The notes under the pieces were generated by a model. The model did not search any database and was not told where the DNA came from. It saw only the letters and a program-made list of their open reading frames with translations. A stretch of 64,000 nt of DNA from NCBI RefSeq assembly GCF_001562015.1, contig NZ_LASA01000076.1, positions 26,578-90,577 on the forward strand, written 5' to 3'. Origin of the DNA: Endozoicomonas arenosclerae (GTDB lineage: Bacteria; Pseudomonadota; Gammaproteobacteria; Pseudomonadales; Endozoicomonadaceae). Positions 53,695 to 63,766 of this stretch are shown here, piece after piece. How positions within the stretch are numbered: position 1 is the stretch's first letter; the number at the start of each line of letters is the position of its first letter. The position numbers and the translations under genes are program-made.

Positions 53695-56265
53695 TCAAGG
53701 AGAACCACCATACTGCCTGATCCACAATGATTTGAGCAGAGAAAAGATATTATTGATACTCTCTGGGAGCACCATGGGCAATTGGCTTTGCACAATTTGT
53801 GTAAACTCCCTTTTTTGCTCTCTTAAGAAATCAACTGAAACCACCCCGGCTTCAGCACTTCTTCGCTGAAGCACTTTGTAATACGCAACGTGATAATAAT
53901 ACCAAAATAAACCCAGAGGATTCGCAGCTCCAGGGATAAAGCCCATACCGGATGATGCAGACCTCAGTGGCATCACTACTGGTCCCGGTGTGGCAGCTGA
54001 CGGTAAATTAGTCCAACCCGTGGTGGAGGGGAAAAATGCTGATACTAACGGCTGGTTAACAGAAGCCGTCAAAGCTGTTTTGGCCTTGCCGTTTCCAGTC
54101 TTTGCCATACTGCCAGGGATAATTACGCTGGGAACTACGCCTGTCGCCTCTTGAGTTATCACTGGTTTCCAGTGAACTACTGAGGAAGAGGAAGATACTG
54201 CGAGGGCTTGTGGAACCGAGGCCATTACTGGTGCGGGAGGCCTACCTTGACGAGCCCTCATGATTTGAATCTGTTGCCTCCGAGGCAGACTCCTGAACTG
54301 GACATTAGCATCTGAAGGTTGCTTAAAAGCCGGATTCTGAAACTGTCCTCCTGCCGCCTGAGTTGTTGCAACCTGATGTCTCCTGACTAAATTCTTTCCC
54401 TGCTGAGATTGTCTCCAGGCTAGCTCAAGCTGGGTATGACCAGCACCGTAAGGAGGTGGTGGTTTTCGTAACCTTCTACCTGAGAAAAAAGGCATTGAAT
54501 AGCTATTAGACAGCATGCTGATCAGCTGATGACTTCCCTGCTCCTGACTATTGCGTTGACGGCTTTCAGGAGTCTTGCCATAGACACGAACATTTGCAGG
54601 CTTTTCCGGTATTGGAGTAATCAGGCTTCTCCAGAACGAATAAGTAGCATGACCATCCAACCATCGAGCCAAGTTCCTTCTCCATGTTTCATTAACCCTA
54701 TGATTGAAAAGGCTTTTTAAGGCAAAAAGAGTAAATGAGCCTACAAAACCCTCTAGCTGAGAATTAGAACCTTGCTCCTCCTTGAACCTTGTAAGTATTC
54801 CATCCAGCAAGAATAACTCTGTTACAGTGGTGTCAATGGCTGAGGTATCCATTACGCTTACTAATCTGGACGGTAAACTGTAATCCTCCCACTTTAAGTT
54901 TATGACTGGAGAAATAGCTCTTCTTGCGTAGTCTCTATCACTCAGGAACAAAAGATTGTTTTTTTCCAGATACTCAATAAGCCTATCGACGGCAGCCTGC
55001 TCTTCAAAGTTCTTGTAAAAATCAATACCTGCCAGCACCATATTATTCAATAACGGTGCTTTTTCTAAAACAGTTACCGGGTCCTCTTCTGCATAGTGAG
55101 AAAGAAAATCAATAACCGTATTAACAAGCATGATTACCAGAGGATCCACTCCAGACTCAGCTGCCAGCTTTGTGTATTGCCTTATTACAGCCTGTGATTC
55201 TTTCTCCCCTTCACTACTCACTTCATTACTAGAAGAATCAGGGTGACTCCTCTCAATTTGTGGATGCTCCTCTTCTCCTTCAATCACTCTCCTTTCCTGC
55301 TGAAGTCTCCCTCCGTTGGCTACTCCAGCATTATGTATGTCTGCTCGTGGTCTCTTTTTGGGATTCCCTTTTTGTCTGACACACTGCCTTCCTTCACAGC
55401 CAGTCCCATTGATCATCTCCAACCAACTCCGCTTATGGGAAGCCTTGAGACTGGAATCAATCGGTGGACAGCAAGAATCACCTACACAAACAACAGCAAG
55501 TCCCTCTTTCTGCTCTCCGGATAAATAAGCCTGCCGGTAAGCCTGCTCCGGAGGCAACATGAGCATGACAAAGCCGGATACCCAATCAATATAACTGGCC
55601 AAACTATTTAAATAGTACTGCAGATGCTCCTCATAATTTTCAAGCTCAACTTCCGGAGTTGTGACATTACTTGCAGTAGAAAATTCGTTTTCAGACGGGT
55701 TGTATACTGACACTTGAAGCAGATCATCTGCACTGAGATTACCCGTTTGATTAACCACGACAGCTGAAACAGAATAATTAGTTGAGGGTCTGCAATCATT
55801 CTCAATCCAATGGAAAACATCCCATCGCTCAGTGGATGGAGTATTGGAAACTAATAACAAGTCCTTCCCGGACTTATTCATTAAATGCACCATGCTTCCA
55901 TGAGCAGCCAGCACTTCTCCTTCAAAAACACTCATTACTGCTATTGGGCTTTCATCGTTCTCAAGCTGAAGCGTCAGAAGCCCGTTTCCCGACTTCACTT
56001 TCTGCGATGAGATGAAATGCATGGCAAAAACAATTTTTTTCTTAACAGCCTGAAGAACTGAACTTTCAAGATAGTTTTGCCCTTCAGTCTGACTGATGGG
56101 CATCACAAACTTTTCAGAACTTGTAAAACGGTTTTGAGGTATACGACTGTTGGCTGAAGACCTAAAAAATACGAGATTTTCCGAAGCCAGCCCAAAAACC
56201 CTATCTGGAGTAATGCAGATGAAAGCAGTCAGTAACAGCAAACCTTTTCTAAAACTGAATACCAT
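53695..56265 (-). CDS. Large secreted protein of unknown function (856 aa)
   Basis: The ATG at 56265 gives MVFSFRKGLLLLTAFICITP and a likely signal peptide ending near VFGLA; the open frame to 56385 would add a second hydrophobic stretch. The sequence contains a Cys cluster (VCVGDSCCPP and CEGRQC), a charged linker around residues 320-370 (RKRPRADIHNAG-type), a helical block around 390-560 and a Pro/Gln/Arg-rich C-terminal third. No family recognised. It is similar in style to the 1743-residue protein at 664, but I could not establish homology. A role at the cell surface is inference. Confidence 0.72.
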   Translation of the reverse strand: MVFSFRKGLLLLTAFICITPDRVFGLASENLVFFRSSANSRIPQNRFTSSEKFVMPISQTEGQNYLESSVLQAVKKKIVFAMHFISSQKVKSGNGLLTLQLENDESPIAVMSVFEGEVLAAHGSMVHLMNKSGKDLLLVSNTPSTERWDVFHWIENDCRPSTNYSVSAVVVNQTGNLSADDLLQVSVYNPSENEFSTASNVTTPEVELENYEEHLQYYLNSLASYIDWVSGFVMLMLPPEQAYRQAYLSGEQKEGLAVVCVGDSCCPPIDSSLKASHKRSWLEMINGTGCEGRQCVRQKGNPKKRPRADIHNAGVANGGRLQQERRVIEGEEEHPQIERSHPDSSSNEVSSEGEKESQAVIRQYTKLAAESGVDPLVIMLVNTVIDFLSHYAEEDPVTVLEKAPLLNNMVLAGIDFYKNFEEQAAVDRLIEYLEKNNLLFLSDRDYARRAISPVINLKWEDYSLPSRLVSVMDTSAIDTTVTELFLLDGILTRFKEEQGSNSQLEGFVGSFTLFALKSLFNHRVNETWRRNLARWLDGHATYSFWRSLITPIPEKPANVRVYGKTPESRQRNSQEQGSHQLISMLSNSYSMPFFSGRRLRKPPPPYGAGHTQLELAWRQSQQGKNLVRRHQVATTQAAGGQFQNPAFKQPSDANVQFRSLPRRQQIQIMRARQGRPPAPVMASVPQALAVSSSSSVVHWKPVITQEATGVVPSVIIPGSMAKTGNGKAKTALTASVNQPLVSAFFPSTTGWTNLPSAATPGPVVMPLRSASSGMGFIPGAANPLGLFWYYYHVAYYKVLQRRSAEAGVVSVDFLREQKREFTQIVQSQLPMVLPESINNIFSLLKSLWIRQYGGSP

Positions 56266-56395
56266 AAGAGCCTGCAATAGCGATGAGAACCACGGGCTAT
56301 AGCGTGCCGTTTTTTCAATGGGGAAACTCGGGAAGAGTATAGACAGAGCAAGAAGAAAAGAATGAAAAAATAAGAAAAAAATCATTTTAAATCAA

Positions 56396-56421
56396 GGTGT
56401 TACGAGATAGCTCATAACACC
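56396..56421 (-). terminator. Terminator after secB
   Basis: An 11-bp stem with one G-T pair (GGTGTTATGAG / CTCGTAACACC, read on the minus strand), followed by TTGATTTAAAATGATTTTTTT. Confidence 0.7.
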
Positions 56422-56433
56422 CTGAAAGCACAA

Positions 56434-56895
56434 TCAGTTAACTGAAGCTTCCTGCTGTTCGCGCGCCTGAAGGTACAGGGCGTCGAAGTTTACAGGTGCC
56501 AGCATCAGCGGAGGGAAGCTGCCACGCAGAACCAGGTTGTCAATGGCTTCACGAGCGTATGGGAACAGGATGTTCGGGCAGAAAGCACCCAGAGTACGAT
56601 GCAGTTCATCGTCTCCCAGACCCTTGATCAGGAAAACACCGGCTTGCTGAACTTCAGCCAGGAAAGCGGTTTCCTTCTCTTCTTCACCGTTCTGAACGGT
56701 AATGGTCAGAGACAGAACCACTTCATACATGTCGTCATGCAGCAGACGGTTAGTCGTGTTCAGGTCCAGCTTAACTTCAGGCTGCCACTGAGCCTGAAAC
56801 ATCTCTGGAGACTTTGGAGATTCAAAGGACAGGTCCTTGACGTAAATACGCTGCAGAGCAAACTGCGCCTGATCTTGCTGCTGATTCTCAGCCAT
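56434..56895 (-). CDS. secB: Protein-export chaperone SecB
   Basis: Binds unfolded precursors and passes them to SecA. 153 residues; ATG 56895 is preferred because AAGGA lies eight bases upstream, against one base for ATG 56901. Family segments: [38 protein letters not shown] and the [16 protein letters not shown] core. It follows grxC on the minus strand, as in other gammaproteobacteria. Confidence 0.96.
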   Translation of the reverse strand: MAENQQQDQAQFALQRIYVKDLSFESPKSPEMFQAQWQPEVKLDLNTTNRLLHDDMYEVVLSLTITVQNGEEEKETAFLAEVQQAGVFLIKGLGDDELHRTLGAFCPNILFPYAREAIDNLVLRGSFPPLMLAPVNFDALYLQAREQQEASVN

Positions 56896-57099
56896 TATCA
56901 TTTCCTTAAAAATATCGGTTCTCGATTCCGAGCACCTGACAACATTAGGTTCCCACTTATCATGGGGGCAAAAATACGGATATCAAGCCAGATAATCAGC
57001 TATTTTCGACAAAAAGGCCAGAGCCCACCTTTTTTGTCTGACTGGCTCGTTTTTAAGGGATCAAAGGCAGGCTAAGTACTTATTTCGGACAACCTGCGA

Positions 57100-57351
57100 T
57101 CACAGCAGCAAATCATCCAGCTTGCCGGCAGATTCCATAGCATAAAGGTCATCACAGCCACCCACATGGGTGTCTCCAACCCAAATCTGGGGCACAGTGT
57201 GTGAGTTTGCCTTCAAAGTCATTTCCTGACGGACATCAGGCCTGCCATCGACGCTGATAGTCTGGTAGCTGACACCCTTACTGTCCAGCAGTCTCAAAGC
57301 ACGGTGACAAAAGGGGCAATAGGCAGAAATATAAACAGTAACCGGAGCCAT
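57100..57351 (-). CDS. grxC: Glutaredoxin 3
   Basis: 83 residues with the dithiol site CPFCHRAL (a CPxC motif, Cys13 and Cys16) and the glutathione-binding TVPQIWVGDTHVGGCDDLY. It reduces disulphides with glutathione in the cytoplasm. A stem-loop separates it from the upstream yibN gene. Confidence 0.94.
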   Translation of the reverse strand: MAPVTVYISAYCPFCHRALRLLDSKGVSYQTISVDGRPDVRQEMTLKANSHTVPQIWVGDTHVGGCDDLYAMESAGKLDDLLL

Positions 57352-57374
57352 CTCTTTTCCATTCTTGTTGGCAA

Positions 57375-57399
57375 AGCCGCTCTCCTGAAAAGAGCGGCT
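57375..57399 (-). other. Intercistronic stem-loop between yibN and grxC
   Basis: A 9-bp stem AGCCGCTCT / AGAGCGGCT with a 7-base loop. It lacks a T-run in the minus direction and may process or attenuate the shared transcript. Confidence 0.45.
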
Positions 57400-57410
57400 G
57401 GAATTCCCTA

Positions 57411-57827
57411 TTACTTTTTTACCAGGGGCAGATTGTCGGCTGTCCAGGTACCGATGCCGCCCTTAAGGCGTAATACCTGTTCAAACCCGGCATCTTTCAG
57501 CTGCTTGCCGACCGTACCACTGTGCTGCCCCATGGCATCCACAATAATAATCGGCTTATCCTTGTCCTTATTCAATTCACCCACACGCTCCGCCACTTTG
57601 CCATAAGGCATGCTGATGGCGTCTACGATGTGACCTTTACTGAAGTCTGCTTTCTCCCTGACATCCAGCACTACAGCCCCTTGCTGGTTAATCAACTGGG
57701 TCACTTCCTGAGAACCCACGGTTTGCCCCCCTTTACGAGTCTCCGTAAAGAGCAACACACACAACAGAGCCACCAATGAACCCACCAGCAACGGGTGGTT
57801 ACCTATAAATTCAATAATCTGTTCCAT
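57411..57827 (-). CDS. yibN: YibN-like membrane-anchored rhodanese-fold protein
   Basis: 138 residues: an N-terminal membrane segment (PLLVGSLVALLCVLLFT) and a rhodanese domain (VVLDVREKADFSKGHIVDAI, LRLKGGIGTWTADNLPLV). The loop that carries the catalytic Cys in sulphurtransferases reads VDAMGQHSG, without Cys, as also in E. coli YibN, so it is probably not a sulphurtransferase. The yibN-grxC-secB order is conserved in the class. Confidence 0.88.
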   Translation of the reverse strand: MEQIIEFIGNHPLLVGSLVALLCVLLFTETRKGGQTVGSQEVTQLINQQGAVVLDVREKADFSKGHIVDAISMPYGKVAERVGELNKDKDKPIIIVDAMGQHSGTVGKQLKDAGFEQVLRLKGGIGTWTADNLPLVKK

Positions 57828-58196
57828 ACTGAACCAGTACTAAATGCCTTAGCGAGGGAAAAACAGTTTACGCTTCTCTTTACTTTTAGAAAAAGATGCG
57901 AGCCACTTTTCATGATTAATTGCCGTAAGGCGGCAAGTATACAGTCTGCCCAATAGAGTTACGAATGTTTCAATACCTACCTGCCCTGCCCCTGATTTTG
58001 TACTTCCCGCAAATCTGCAATCACTGAAAATCATCAGAATGGGCCATGAAGCATCATGGAAAAACAGAGAAAATCAGGCTTTGACCAAAACAACTGTTCT
58101 ATTCTGCAAATAATGAATTTCTATCAAACTGTCTCTGGAAACGAGGCACAAAGCAGGTAGAATTCAAAGCCTTCACCTCTCGCCAGGGTTTGACCC
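57828..58196. other. Divergent promoter region between yibN and gpmI
   Basis: About 370 bp with no open frame that I trust. A TTGACC at 58081 could be a -35 box for gpmI, but no good -10 stands at the right distance. Confidence 0.5.
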
Positions 58197-59726
58197 ATGA
58201 CTGACAAGCGCAAAACCACCGCCCTGATCATCCTGGATGGTTACGGTTACCGCAAAGAATCTGATTCCAATGCCATTCTGGCAGCCAATACTCCGGTTAT
58301 GGACCGGCTCCAGAAAGAACATCCTTTCAGTTTTGTCTCTGGCTCCGGCATGGATGTAGGTCTTCCGGATGGGCAGATGGGTAACAGCGAAGTGGGTCAC
58401 ATGAACCTGGGTGCAGGACGTGTTGTTTATCAGGACTTTACCCGCATCACCAAGTCCATTAAGGACGGCGACTTTTTTGAAAACAAAGCGTTTACCGACA
58501 CCATCGATAAAGCCGTCACTGCAGGCAAAGCCGTTCACATCATGGGCCTGATGTCTCCGGGTGGCGTTCACAGTCACGAAGACCATATCAACGCCATGGT
58601 TGAACTGGCCGCCAGACGCGGAGCTAAAGAAGTTTATGTTCACGCGTTCCTGGACGGCCGTGATACACCGCCTCGCAGTGCCGAAGCCACCCTCGCTAAA
58701 ACAGACGCTCTTTTGAAAGAGAAAGGCGTCGGCCGTGTCGCCAGCCTGATCGGTCGTTACTACGCCATGGATCGTGACAATCGCTGGGATCGTGTTCAAC
58801 AAGCCTATGACATGATGACTCTGGGCAAAGCGGAATTCAGCGCTAAAACAGCCGTTGAGGGCCTGAAGGCCGCTTATGAGCGCGATGAAAACGACGAATT
58901 CGTTAAAGCCACAACTATTGGTGAAAGCCCTGCCACCATCAATGATGGCGATGCAATTCTGTTCATGAACTTCCGTGCTGACCGAGCTCGAGAAATAACC
59001 CGTGCTTTTGTCGACAAGGACTTTGAAGGCTTCAAACGTGCCAAAGAGCCAGCCATGGCCGGCTTTGTTATGCTGACCCAGTATGCAGCTTCCATCGACA
59101 CTATTTGCGCTTACCCACCTTCCGAGCTGCCCAACACTCTAGGTGAATACATGGAGAAGCTGGGTAAAACCCAACTGCGAATTGCTGAAACCGAGAAATA
59201 CGCTCACGTTACTTTCTTCTTCAGCGGCGGACGTGAAGAACCTTATAACGGTGAAGAAAGAGTACTGGTGGAATCCCCAAAAGTGGCCACCTATGACCTG
59301 CAGCCTGAAATGAGTGCTCCGGAAGTGACCGACAACCTGGTTGCTGAAATCAAGAGTGGCAAGCATGACCTGGTGATCTGTAACTACGCCAACTGCGACA
59401 TGGTCGGTCATACCGGTGTATTTGATGCGGCCGTAAAAGCGGTTGAAGCCGTTGACCAGTCCATTGGTCGTGTGATTGAAGCTCTGGACGAAACCGGTGG
59501 GCAGTGTCTGATTACCGCCGACCACGGTAACGCCGAACAAATGCTGAACCCAGAAACCGGACAAGCCCATACCGCTCACACCTGCGAGCTGGTGCCTCTG
59601 GTTTACTTTGGCCCTAAAGCCATCCAGCTGAAAGACGGCATTCTGTCGGATCTGGCCCCTACTCTGCTGGATCTGATGGGTATAGAACAGCCTTCAGAAA
59701 TGACCGGAAAATCTCTGGTTTCCTGA
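58197..59726 (+). CDS. gpmI: 2,3-bisphosphoglycerate-independent phosphoglycerate mutase
   Basis: Interconverts 3- and 2-phosphoglycerate in glycolysis with two Mn ions. 509 residues (E. coli 514). Alkaline-phosphatase-fold signatures: [31 protein letters not shown] (the phosphoserine region), [56 protein letters not shown] and [12 protein letters not shown] hairpin terminator follows. It is divergent from yibN, the usual gammaproteobacterial neighbourhood. Confidence 0.97.
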   Translation: MTDKRKTTALIILDGYGYRKESDSNAILAANTPVMDRLQKEHPFSFVSGSGMDVGLPDGQMGNSEVGHMNLGAGRVVYQDFTRITKSIKDGDFFENKAFTDTIDKAVTAGKAVHIMGLMSPGGVHSHEDHINAMVELAARRGAKEVYVHAFLDGRDTPPRSAEATLAKTDALLKEKGVGRVASLIGRYYAMDRDNRWDRVQQAYDMMTLGKAEFSAKTAVEGLKAAYERDENDEFVKATTIGESPATINDGDAILFMNFRADRAREITRAFVDKDFEGFKRAKEPAMAGFVMLTQYAASIDTICAYPPSELPNTLGEYMEKLGKTQLRIAETEKYAHVTFFFSGGREEPYNGEERVLVESPKVATYDLQPEMSAPEVTDNLVAEIKSGKHDLVICNYANCDMVGHTGVFDAAVKAVEAVDQSIGRVIEALDETGGQCLITADHGNAEQMLNPETGQAHTAHTCELVPLVYFGPKAIQLKDGILSDLAPTLLDLMGIEQPSEMTGKSLVS

Positions 59727-59743
59727 TCGATCGTTCTGTTAAT

Positions 59744-59770
59744 AACTCCACTGCATTCAGCAGTGGAGTT
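59744..59770. terminator. Terminator between gpmI and the VOC gene
   Basis: A perfect 10-bp stem AACTCCACTG / CAGTGGAGTT with a seven-base loop and a T-rich right side. Convergent genes flank it. Confidence 0.7.
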
Positions 59771-59781
59771 TCAATCATTCT

Positions 59782-60312
59782 CTATAAAGATATCAGCCTG
59801 AAGGGCTCATCACCCTGCCAGTTTTGCGCTTCTTCTGCACACTGTTCAAAGTGCTCTGTCATTCCCCGGTCTTCTTCCATCAGCTCTATAACCATATCTC
59901 CCAGCCAGGGCGCACCCATGTAATAAATTCGCTGAAAAGGTGTCCTGCAAATACCCGCTACGGTTAAACCTGCCCGCTCACCGTCTTTCACTGCCTGATC
60001 AATGTCCTCCACAAAATAGGCAATCTGGTGAAACACTTGCTGTTGATCGGATTCCATAAAACCACTGTAGGGAGACAAGACCGAATTAGTCTGTTGAATT
60101 AACTCAATCTGAACACCGTTCTGGTAGCTGAGCCCTACATTCATTCGGGCTTCGTTCACCTGCCCCTGGAACTCAGTTTCCATAGAAACATTCCGGAATC
60201 CCCACCAGGGGCCCACACCCAAAACATCTTTCCAGTGATGCATGGCTTCATCCAGATCTTTAACCAGAAAACCCCATTGCCGAACGGGACCGAAGAGTGT
60301 TTCAAAATTCAT
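59782..60312 (-). CDS. VOC (glyoxalase / dioxygenase superfamily) protein
   Basis: A 176-residue single vicinal-oxygen-chelate domain pair: VRQWGFLVKDLDEAMHHWKD in the first half and FHQIAYFVEDIDQAVKDGER in the second, with ELIQQTNS and VIELMEE strands that normally supply a metal ligand. Similar proteins include methylmalonyl-CoA epimerase-like and glyoxalase-like enzymes. The substrate is unknown and no pathway genes are near. Confidence 0.82.
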   Translation of the reverse strand: MNFETLFGPVRQWGFLVKDLDEAMHHWKDVLGVGPWWGFRNVSMETEFQGQVNEARMNVGLSYQNGVQIELIQQTNSVLSPYSGFMESDQQQVFHQIAYFVEDIDQAVKDGERAGLTVAGICRTPFQRIYYMGAPWLGDMVIELMEEDRGMTEHFEQCAEEAQNWQGDEPFRLISL

Positions 60313-60460
60313 CGGTGAGTACTCACTTTATTATTTTTATAGTGATGGCCATCCATCACAGCAGTGATGAATCCAGAGTTGTACAAAACAACTAAAGCAA
60401 ACAGCTTACCCTTTGGGTGAATTAAATAGAAACAAGAAGAGATAGGGAGGAAGGAAACAA

Positions 60461-60487
60461 GGACTGGAAGCAGGACGCTTCCAGTCC
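60461..60487 (-). terminator. Terminator after fklB
   Basis: A perfect 11-bp stem GGACTGGAAGC / GCTTCCAGTCC with a five-base loop. On the minus strand the tail is TTGTTTCCTT. Confidence 0.8.
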
Positions 60488-60497
60488 AAAGCTGTTA

Positions 60498-61118
60498 TCA
60501 GGAAACAGCCAGCAGCTCTACTTCAAATACCAGAGTTGCGTATGGCCCAATCACACCACCCGCACCCTGAGCACCGTAGGCCAGGTTGTAAGGAACAAAC
60601 AGCTTCCACTTGGAACCTACAGTCATCAGCTGCAGAGCTTCAGTCCAGCCAGCAATTACGCCGTTAACCGGGAACTCGATAGGCTCGCCACGATCCACAG
60701 AGCTGTCAAAAACAGTGCCGTTCAGCAGAGTGCCGTGGTAGTGAGTACGAACGGTAGCGTCAGGACCTGGCTTCTCGCCATTTTCTTCACCTGCTACCAG
60801 CACTTCGTACTGCAGACCGGAGTCAGTGACAGTTACTTCGTCGCGCTTGGCATTTTCAGCCAGGAACTTTTCACCCTCAGCGGTCATTTCCTTGGCTTTT
60901 TCTGCTTCCTGAGCCTGGATGCGCTGATGCATTTCGTTGAAAGCTTCCTGCAGGGCAGAATGCTCAACAGCACTTGGAGCACCATTCAGGGAATCAGCCA
61001 GACCTGCCAGAACGGCATCAATGGACAGACCTTCGATCGGGTTGCTGGCCAGCTGGTCGCCCATCTGACGACCAATACCGTAACTTACGCGCTCTTCAAC
61101 ACTTGTATATTCAGACAT
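60498..61118 (-). CDS. fklB: FKBP-type peptidyl-prolyl isomerase FklB (FKBP22)
   Basis: 206 residues, the exact length of E. coli FklB. An N-terminal dimerisation helix region (ERVSYGIGRQMGDQLASN) joins through a long Glu/Ala/Lys-rich helix (residues 70-95) to a C-terminal FKBP domain with VRTHYHGTLLNGTVFDSS, EFPVNGVIAGWTEALQLM and LAYGAQGAGG. It has no signal peptide, so it acts in the cytoplasm as a folding catalyst. Confidence 0.94.
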   Translation of the reverse strand: MSEYTSVEERVSYGIGRQMGDQLASNPIEGLSIDAVLAGLADSLNGAPSAVEHSALQEAFNEMHQRIQAQEAEKAKEMTAEGEKFLAENAKRDEVTVTDSGLQYEVLVAGEENGEKPGPDATVRTHYHGTLLNGTVFDSSVDRGEPIEFPVNGVIAGWTEALQLMTVGSKWKLFVPYNLAYGAQGAGGVIGPYATLVFEVELLAVS

Positions 61119-61319
61119 TCAATTCTTCACTTTGGGTGAAACAGTGATAAGCGATTCACATCGCTCAAGCTGATGCCATAAGTCTGCTTTAAAGCATTTT
61201 TATGGCAAAAGAGAATCATTATACCACGAAGCGGATCGACTTCGGATCTCTGTAAAAACCCCAGTTCCAGAATTCGTGTCTACACTTTCTAGCTTTACCT
61301 ATAAAACCGGAATCGCCCC

Positions 61320-62603
61320 ATGCTTCTCAGAAAACCGGCCCTGCTGGTCGTGGCCCTATTTTCGATAACCTTCAGTGTCTTCGTGCAGGCGCAGGAAGAG
61401 CTGGTTTATGTACTCTGGAGCTTGAACTCTCGTGCAGAAATGTACCTGATTCAGCGTTTGGACAATAACAAACCCAAAGTTCTGGCTTCCATCAAACGGG
61501 ACATGACCATCGACGAAGCTTATCTGGATCATGTTGGAAATATTGCATTCAAGCGAACCCGAACAGCCATGAGTGCGGGGAATTATGACCCCACCGGAAA
61601 AGCTGTAGCGGTAGCCAGAAAAATGTCTCAGGAAATGCTGAATGAGCAGAAGGCCGTATTGGCTCAAAAGGGTATAGACCCTGCAAAGATCCCTTCTTCA
61701 TTCCTCTATGCAGTAGCAGGCTTTGATGCCACTACGGCAAAAGAAGGGGATGAACTGTTCGCCTATTTTAACCCTCAGGACGTGATCGAAATTCAGAATG
61801 AGGCAGAAAAAGCCATTAAAGATACATTTCAAAGCAGCGGAATCACTCTCACGGGAATATGGACCACCCGGGATACTGCCCTGATCGGCGAAGCAATGAA
61901 GCGTATGAATGCAGAGGATGAGCTGTTTGTTTTTAAAACCACCTACGACCTGGTTTGCTCCATGGAACAGGGAACATTAAAAACGGTGGATATGAAAATG
62001 CCTTATGGTGAAAACAAAAAACTTCCCAGTGGCAGCACCCACAGCATCGGAGCCTTTGCCAGTGATAACTTCTTCGTCAACGCTCGCAGTCCGGAATGTC
62101 TCTTCAGTGATCCAGCCTGTCAGACAGAAATAGCAGAGTGGAGTATAGAGAGCGACGCTCGAACTTATCTGCATCAACACATCAATCCAAACGCAACGGA
62201 TGAAGCCTTCTTCCAGCGTTACTCTGAACGTAAAAGAAAGAATGAATTGGGCCATAGAGTTCTGTTGCTAAGACTGCAGGATGCTGACGCCCCTACAGCT
62301 CTTAAAGAGTGGTATGCAGACCATATGAAAGCCACCATGCAACCCACACTGGATGAGATAAAAAAGAATGCTTCAGCCCTGATCGCCAGGGCTGCGGAAA
62401 AGGGAAAAACCAATCCGCCCCACGTCTACTTTCTGGGTGAGTATGCCGAGATCAATGAAATTGATTTTGTGAATGCCTTGTTCCGAAAACACTTTCAGGA
62501 GTGGGGTTTAACCTATTCCTACATCAACAAACAAGCTACTGATCTGTTGATGGCGGCAGGAGCCTTGGTCATTATCAGCTCCTTTAATCAAGCCACTCCT
62601 TAA
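61320..62603 (+). CDS. Secreted protein of unknown function (427 aa)
   Basis: Signal peptide MLLRKPALLVVALFSITFSV with a VQAQ cleavage region. The mature protein alternates helices and strands (VYVLWSLNSRAEMYLIQRLD). It has two Cys around residues 260-270 (ECLFSDPACQTE) that could be bridged, and a hydrophobic C-terminal stretch (LLMAAGALVIISSF). I recognise no family. It ends in a 15-bp stem-loop shared with the convergent rnz gene. Confidence 0.75.
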   Translation: MLLRKPALLVVALFSITFSVFVQAQEELVYVLWSLNSRAEMYLIQRLDNNKPKVLASIKRDMTIDEAYLDHVGNIAFKRTRTAMSAGNYDPTGKAVAVARKMSQEMLNEQKAVLAQKGIDPAKIPSSFLYAVAGFDATTAKEGDELFAYFNPQDVIEIQNEAEKAIKDTFQSSGITLTGIWTTRDTALIGEAMKRMNAEDELFVFKTTYDLVCSMEQGTLKTVDMKMPYGENKKLPSGSTHSIGAFASDNFFVNARSPECLFSDPACQTEIAEWSIESDARTYLHQHINPNATDEAFFQRYSERKRKNELGHRVLLLRLQDADAPTALKEWYADHMKATMQPTLDEIKKNASALIARAAEKGKTNPPHVYFLGEYAEINEIDFVNALFRKHFQEWGLTYSYINKQATDLLMAAGALVIISSFNQATP

Positions 62604-62608
62604 ACACA

Positions 62609-62647
62609 TTGATTAGAGCAGGGAGCACACTGCCCTGCTCTAATCAA
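62609..62647. terminator. Strong bidirectional stem-loop terminator at the rnz / 61320 junction
   Basis: A perfect 15-bp stem (TTGATTAGAGCAGGG / CCCTGCTCTAATCAA) with a nine-base loop. The right arm contains the last codons and stop of rnz. There are few T on either side, so termination strength is uncertain despite the stem. Confidence 0.65.
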
Positions 62648-63611
62648 TTCTGGCCAGAGTTCTTTCTCTGTCCAAAGCCCAGCAACCGAAATCTTCAGCC
62701 AGCTCAACCTGCCCACTGAAAACCGATTGAGCTTCGCTTCTGAGGGCTTCAACCGATGAAGCAAAGTCAGACGAATGTTTTCGATAGCGGCCGCTGATGT
62801 GAGTCAGGATGATATGATTAACTCCTCCTTTCTCAGCCGCTTCACCCACCATGCTGGCTGTGCTGTGCATATATTGTGGTCCTACCTTTTCCAGAACAGG
62901 GTCCGTAAAAGTGGCTTCATGCACCAATACATCGACACCTTTCATGGCATCAATAAGTAGGTCCGGCTGATCATTATCGCCACCAATAATGGCCACTCTG
63001 CCTGGCAGCGGGGGCAGCCTGACATCTTCAGGATTAACGATTCGTCCTCCCGGCAAAGTTATACTGTTTCCATTCTGCAACTCTCCCCACAAAGGACCTC
63101 TTGGCACATCAAGCGCTTCCAGCTTGTCCTGGTCCATTGACTGGATAACCGGCTTTTCCTGAAAACGGTATGCAAAGCTTGGGACGCGGTGAGAAAGAGC
63201 ATGGGAACTTACGCTGAAGCGTTGATCCTGAAAATGGAAGTCCGGTTCATCACTGCGAACAAAGTTAAGCTCGTAGGGCATATTACTGACAGCCGCGCAC
63301 TTCAAAGCGTGGCGTACAAAGCTCTCTACACCTTCGGGTGCGCAGATAGTCAAAGGAGCCTTTCTCCCCTGCATACTGGCACTGGTTAACAGCCCCGGCA
63401 GTCCAAACATATGGTCGCCATGAATATGGGTGATAAAAATGGCTGAAAGCCCTGACAGGGTATAACGACTTTTGAGCAGCCTTTGCTGTGTCCCTTCACC
63501 ACAATCCACAAGATACCAGTCCCGACTCTCATCCAGAGCCAGTGCCATCGCGGTCACGTTTCTGTCTACGGTGGGAGACCCTGCCGAGGTTCCCAGAAAA
63601 GTAAATCTCAT
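62640..63611 (-). CDS. rnz: Ribonuclease Z (tRNase Z / RNase BN)
   Basis: A metallo-beta-lactamase-fold endonuclease that matures tRNA 3' ends. From the ATG at 63611 (MRFTFLGTSAGSPTVDRN) it has 323 residues; the frame also opens from TTG 63644. Signatures: DCGEGTQQRLL, the zinc motif FITHIHGDHMFGLPG, LVHEATF and a late HIIL-THISGRYRKH. The stop codon lies inside the 15-bp stem-loop shared with the convergent gene. Confidence 0.94.
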   Translation of the reverse strand: MRFTFLGTSAGSPTVDRNVTAMALALDESRDWYLVDCGEGTQQRLLKSRYTLSGLSAIFITHIHGDHMFGLPGLLTSASMQGRKAPLTICAPEGVESFVRHALKCAAVSNMPYELNFVRSDEPDFHFQDQRFSVSSHALSHRVPSFAYRFQEKPVIQSMDQDKLEALDVPRGPLWGELQNGNSITLPGGRIVNPEDVRLPPLPGRVAIIGGDNDQPDLLIDAMKGVDVLVHEATFTDPVLEKVGPQYMHSTASMVGEAAEKGGVNHIILTHISGRYRKHSSDFASSVEALRSEAQSVFSGQVELAEDFGCWALDRERTLARID

Positions 63612-63766
63612 AAAATTGTCGTTTACCTGCACAATGCTTCCCAATGGGTTCTGGTGCTGTCTTTGTTCTTTTTAAAACAGCATAACACGTTACAGGGAAG
63701 GGAAAATAAATCAGAAGCGGCCTGCATATAATGCCTTTGGGTATGTGCAACCCAGAAGTAAATGAT

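Noticed and set aside
57411-57827. Calling yibN an active sulphurtransferase
   Set aside because: The active-site loop has no Cys (VDAMGQHSG), as in E. coli YibN.
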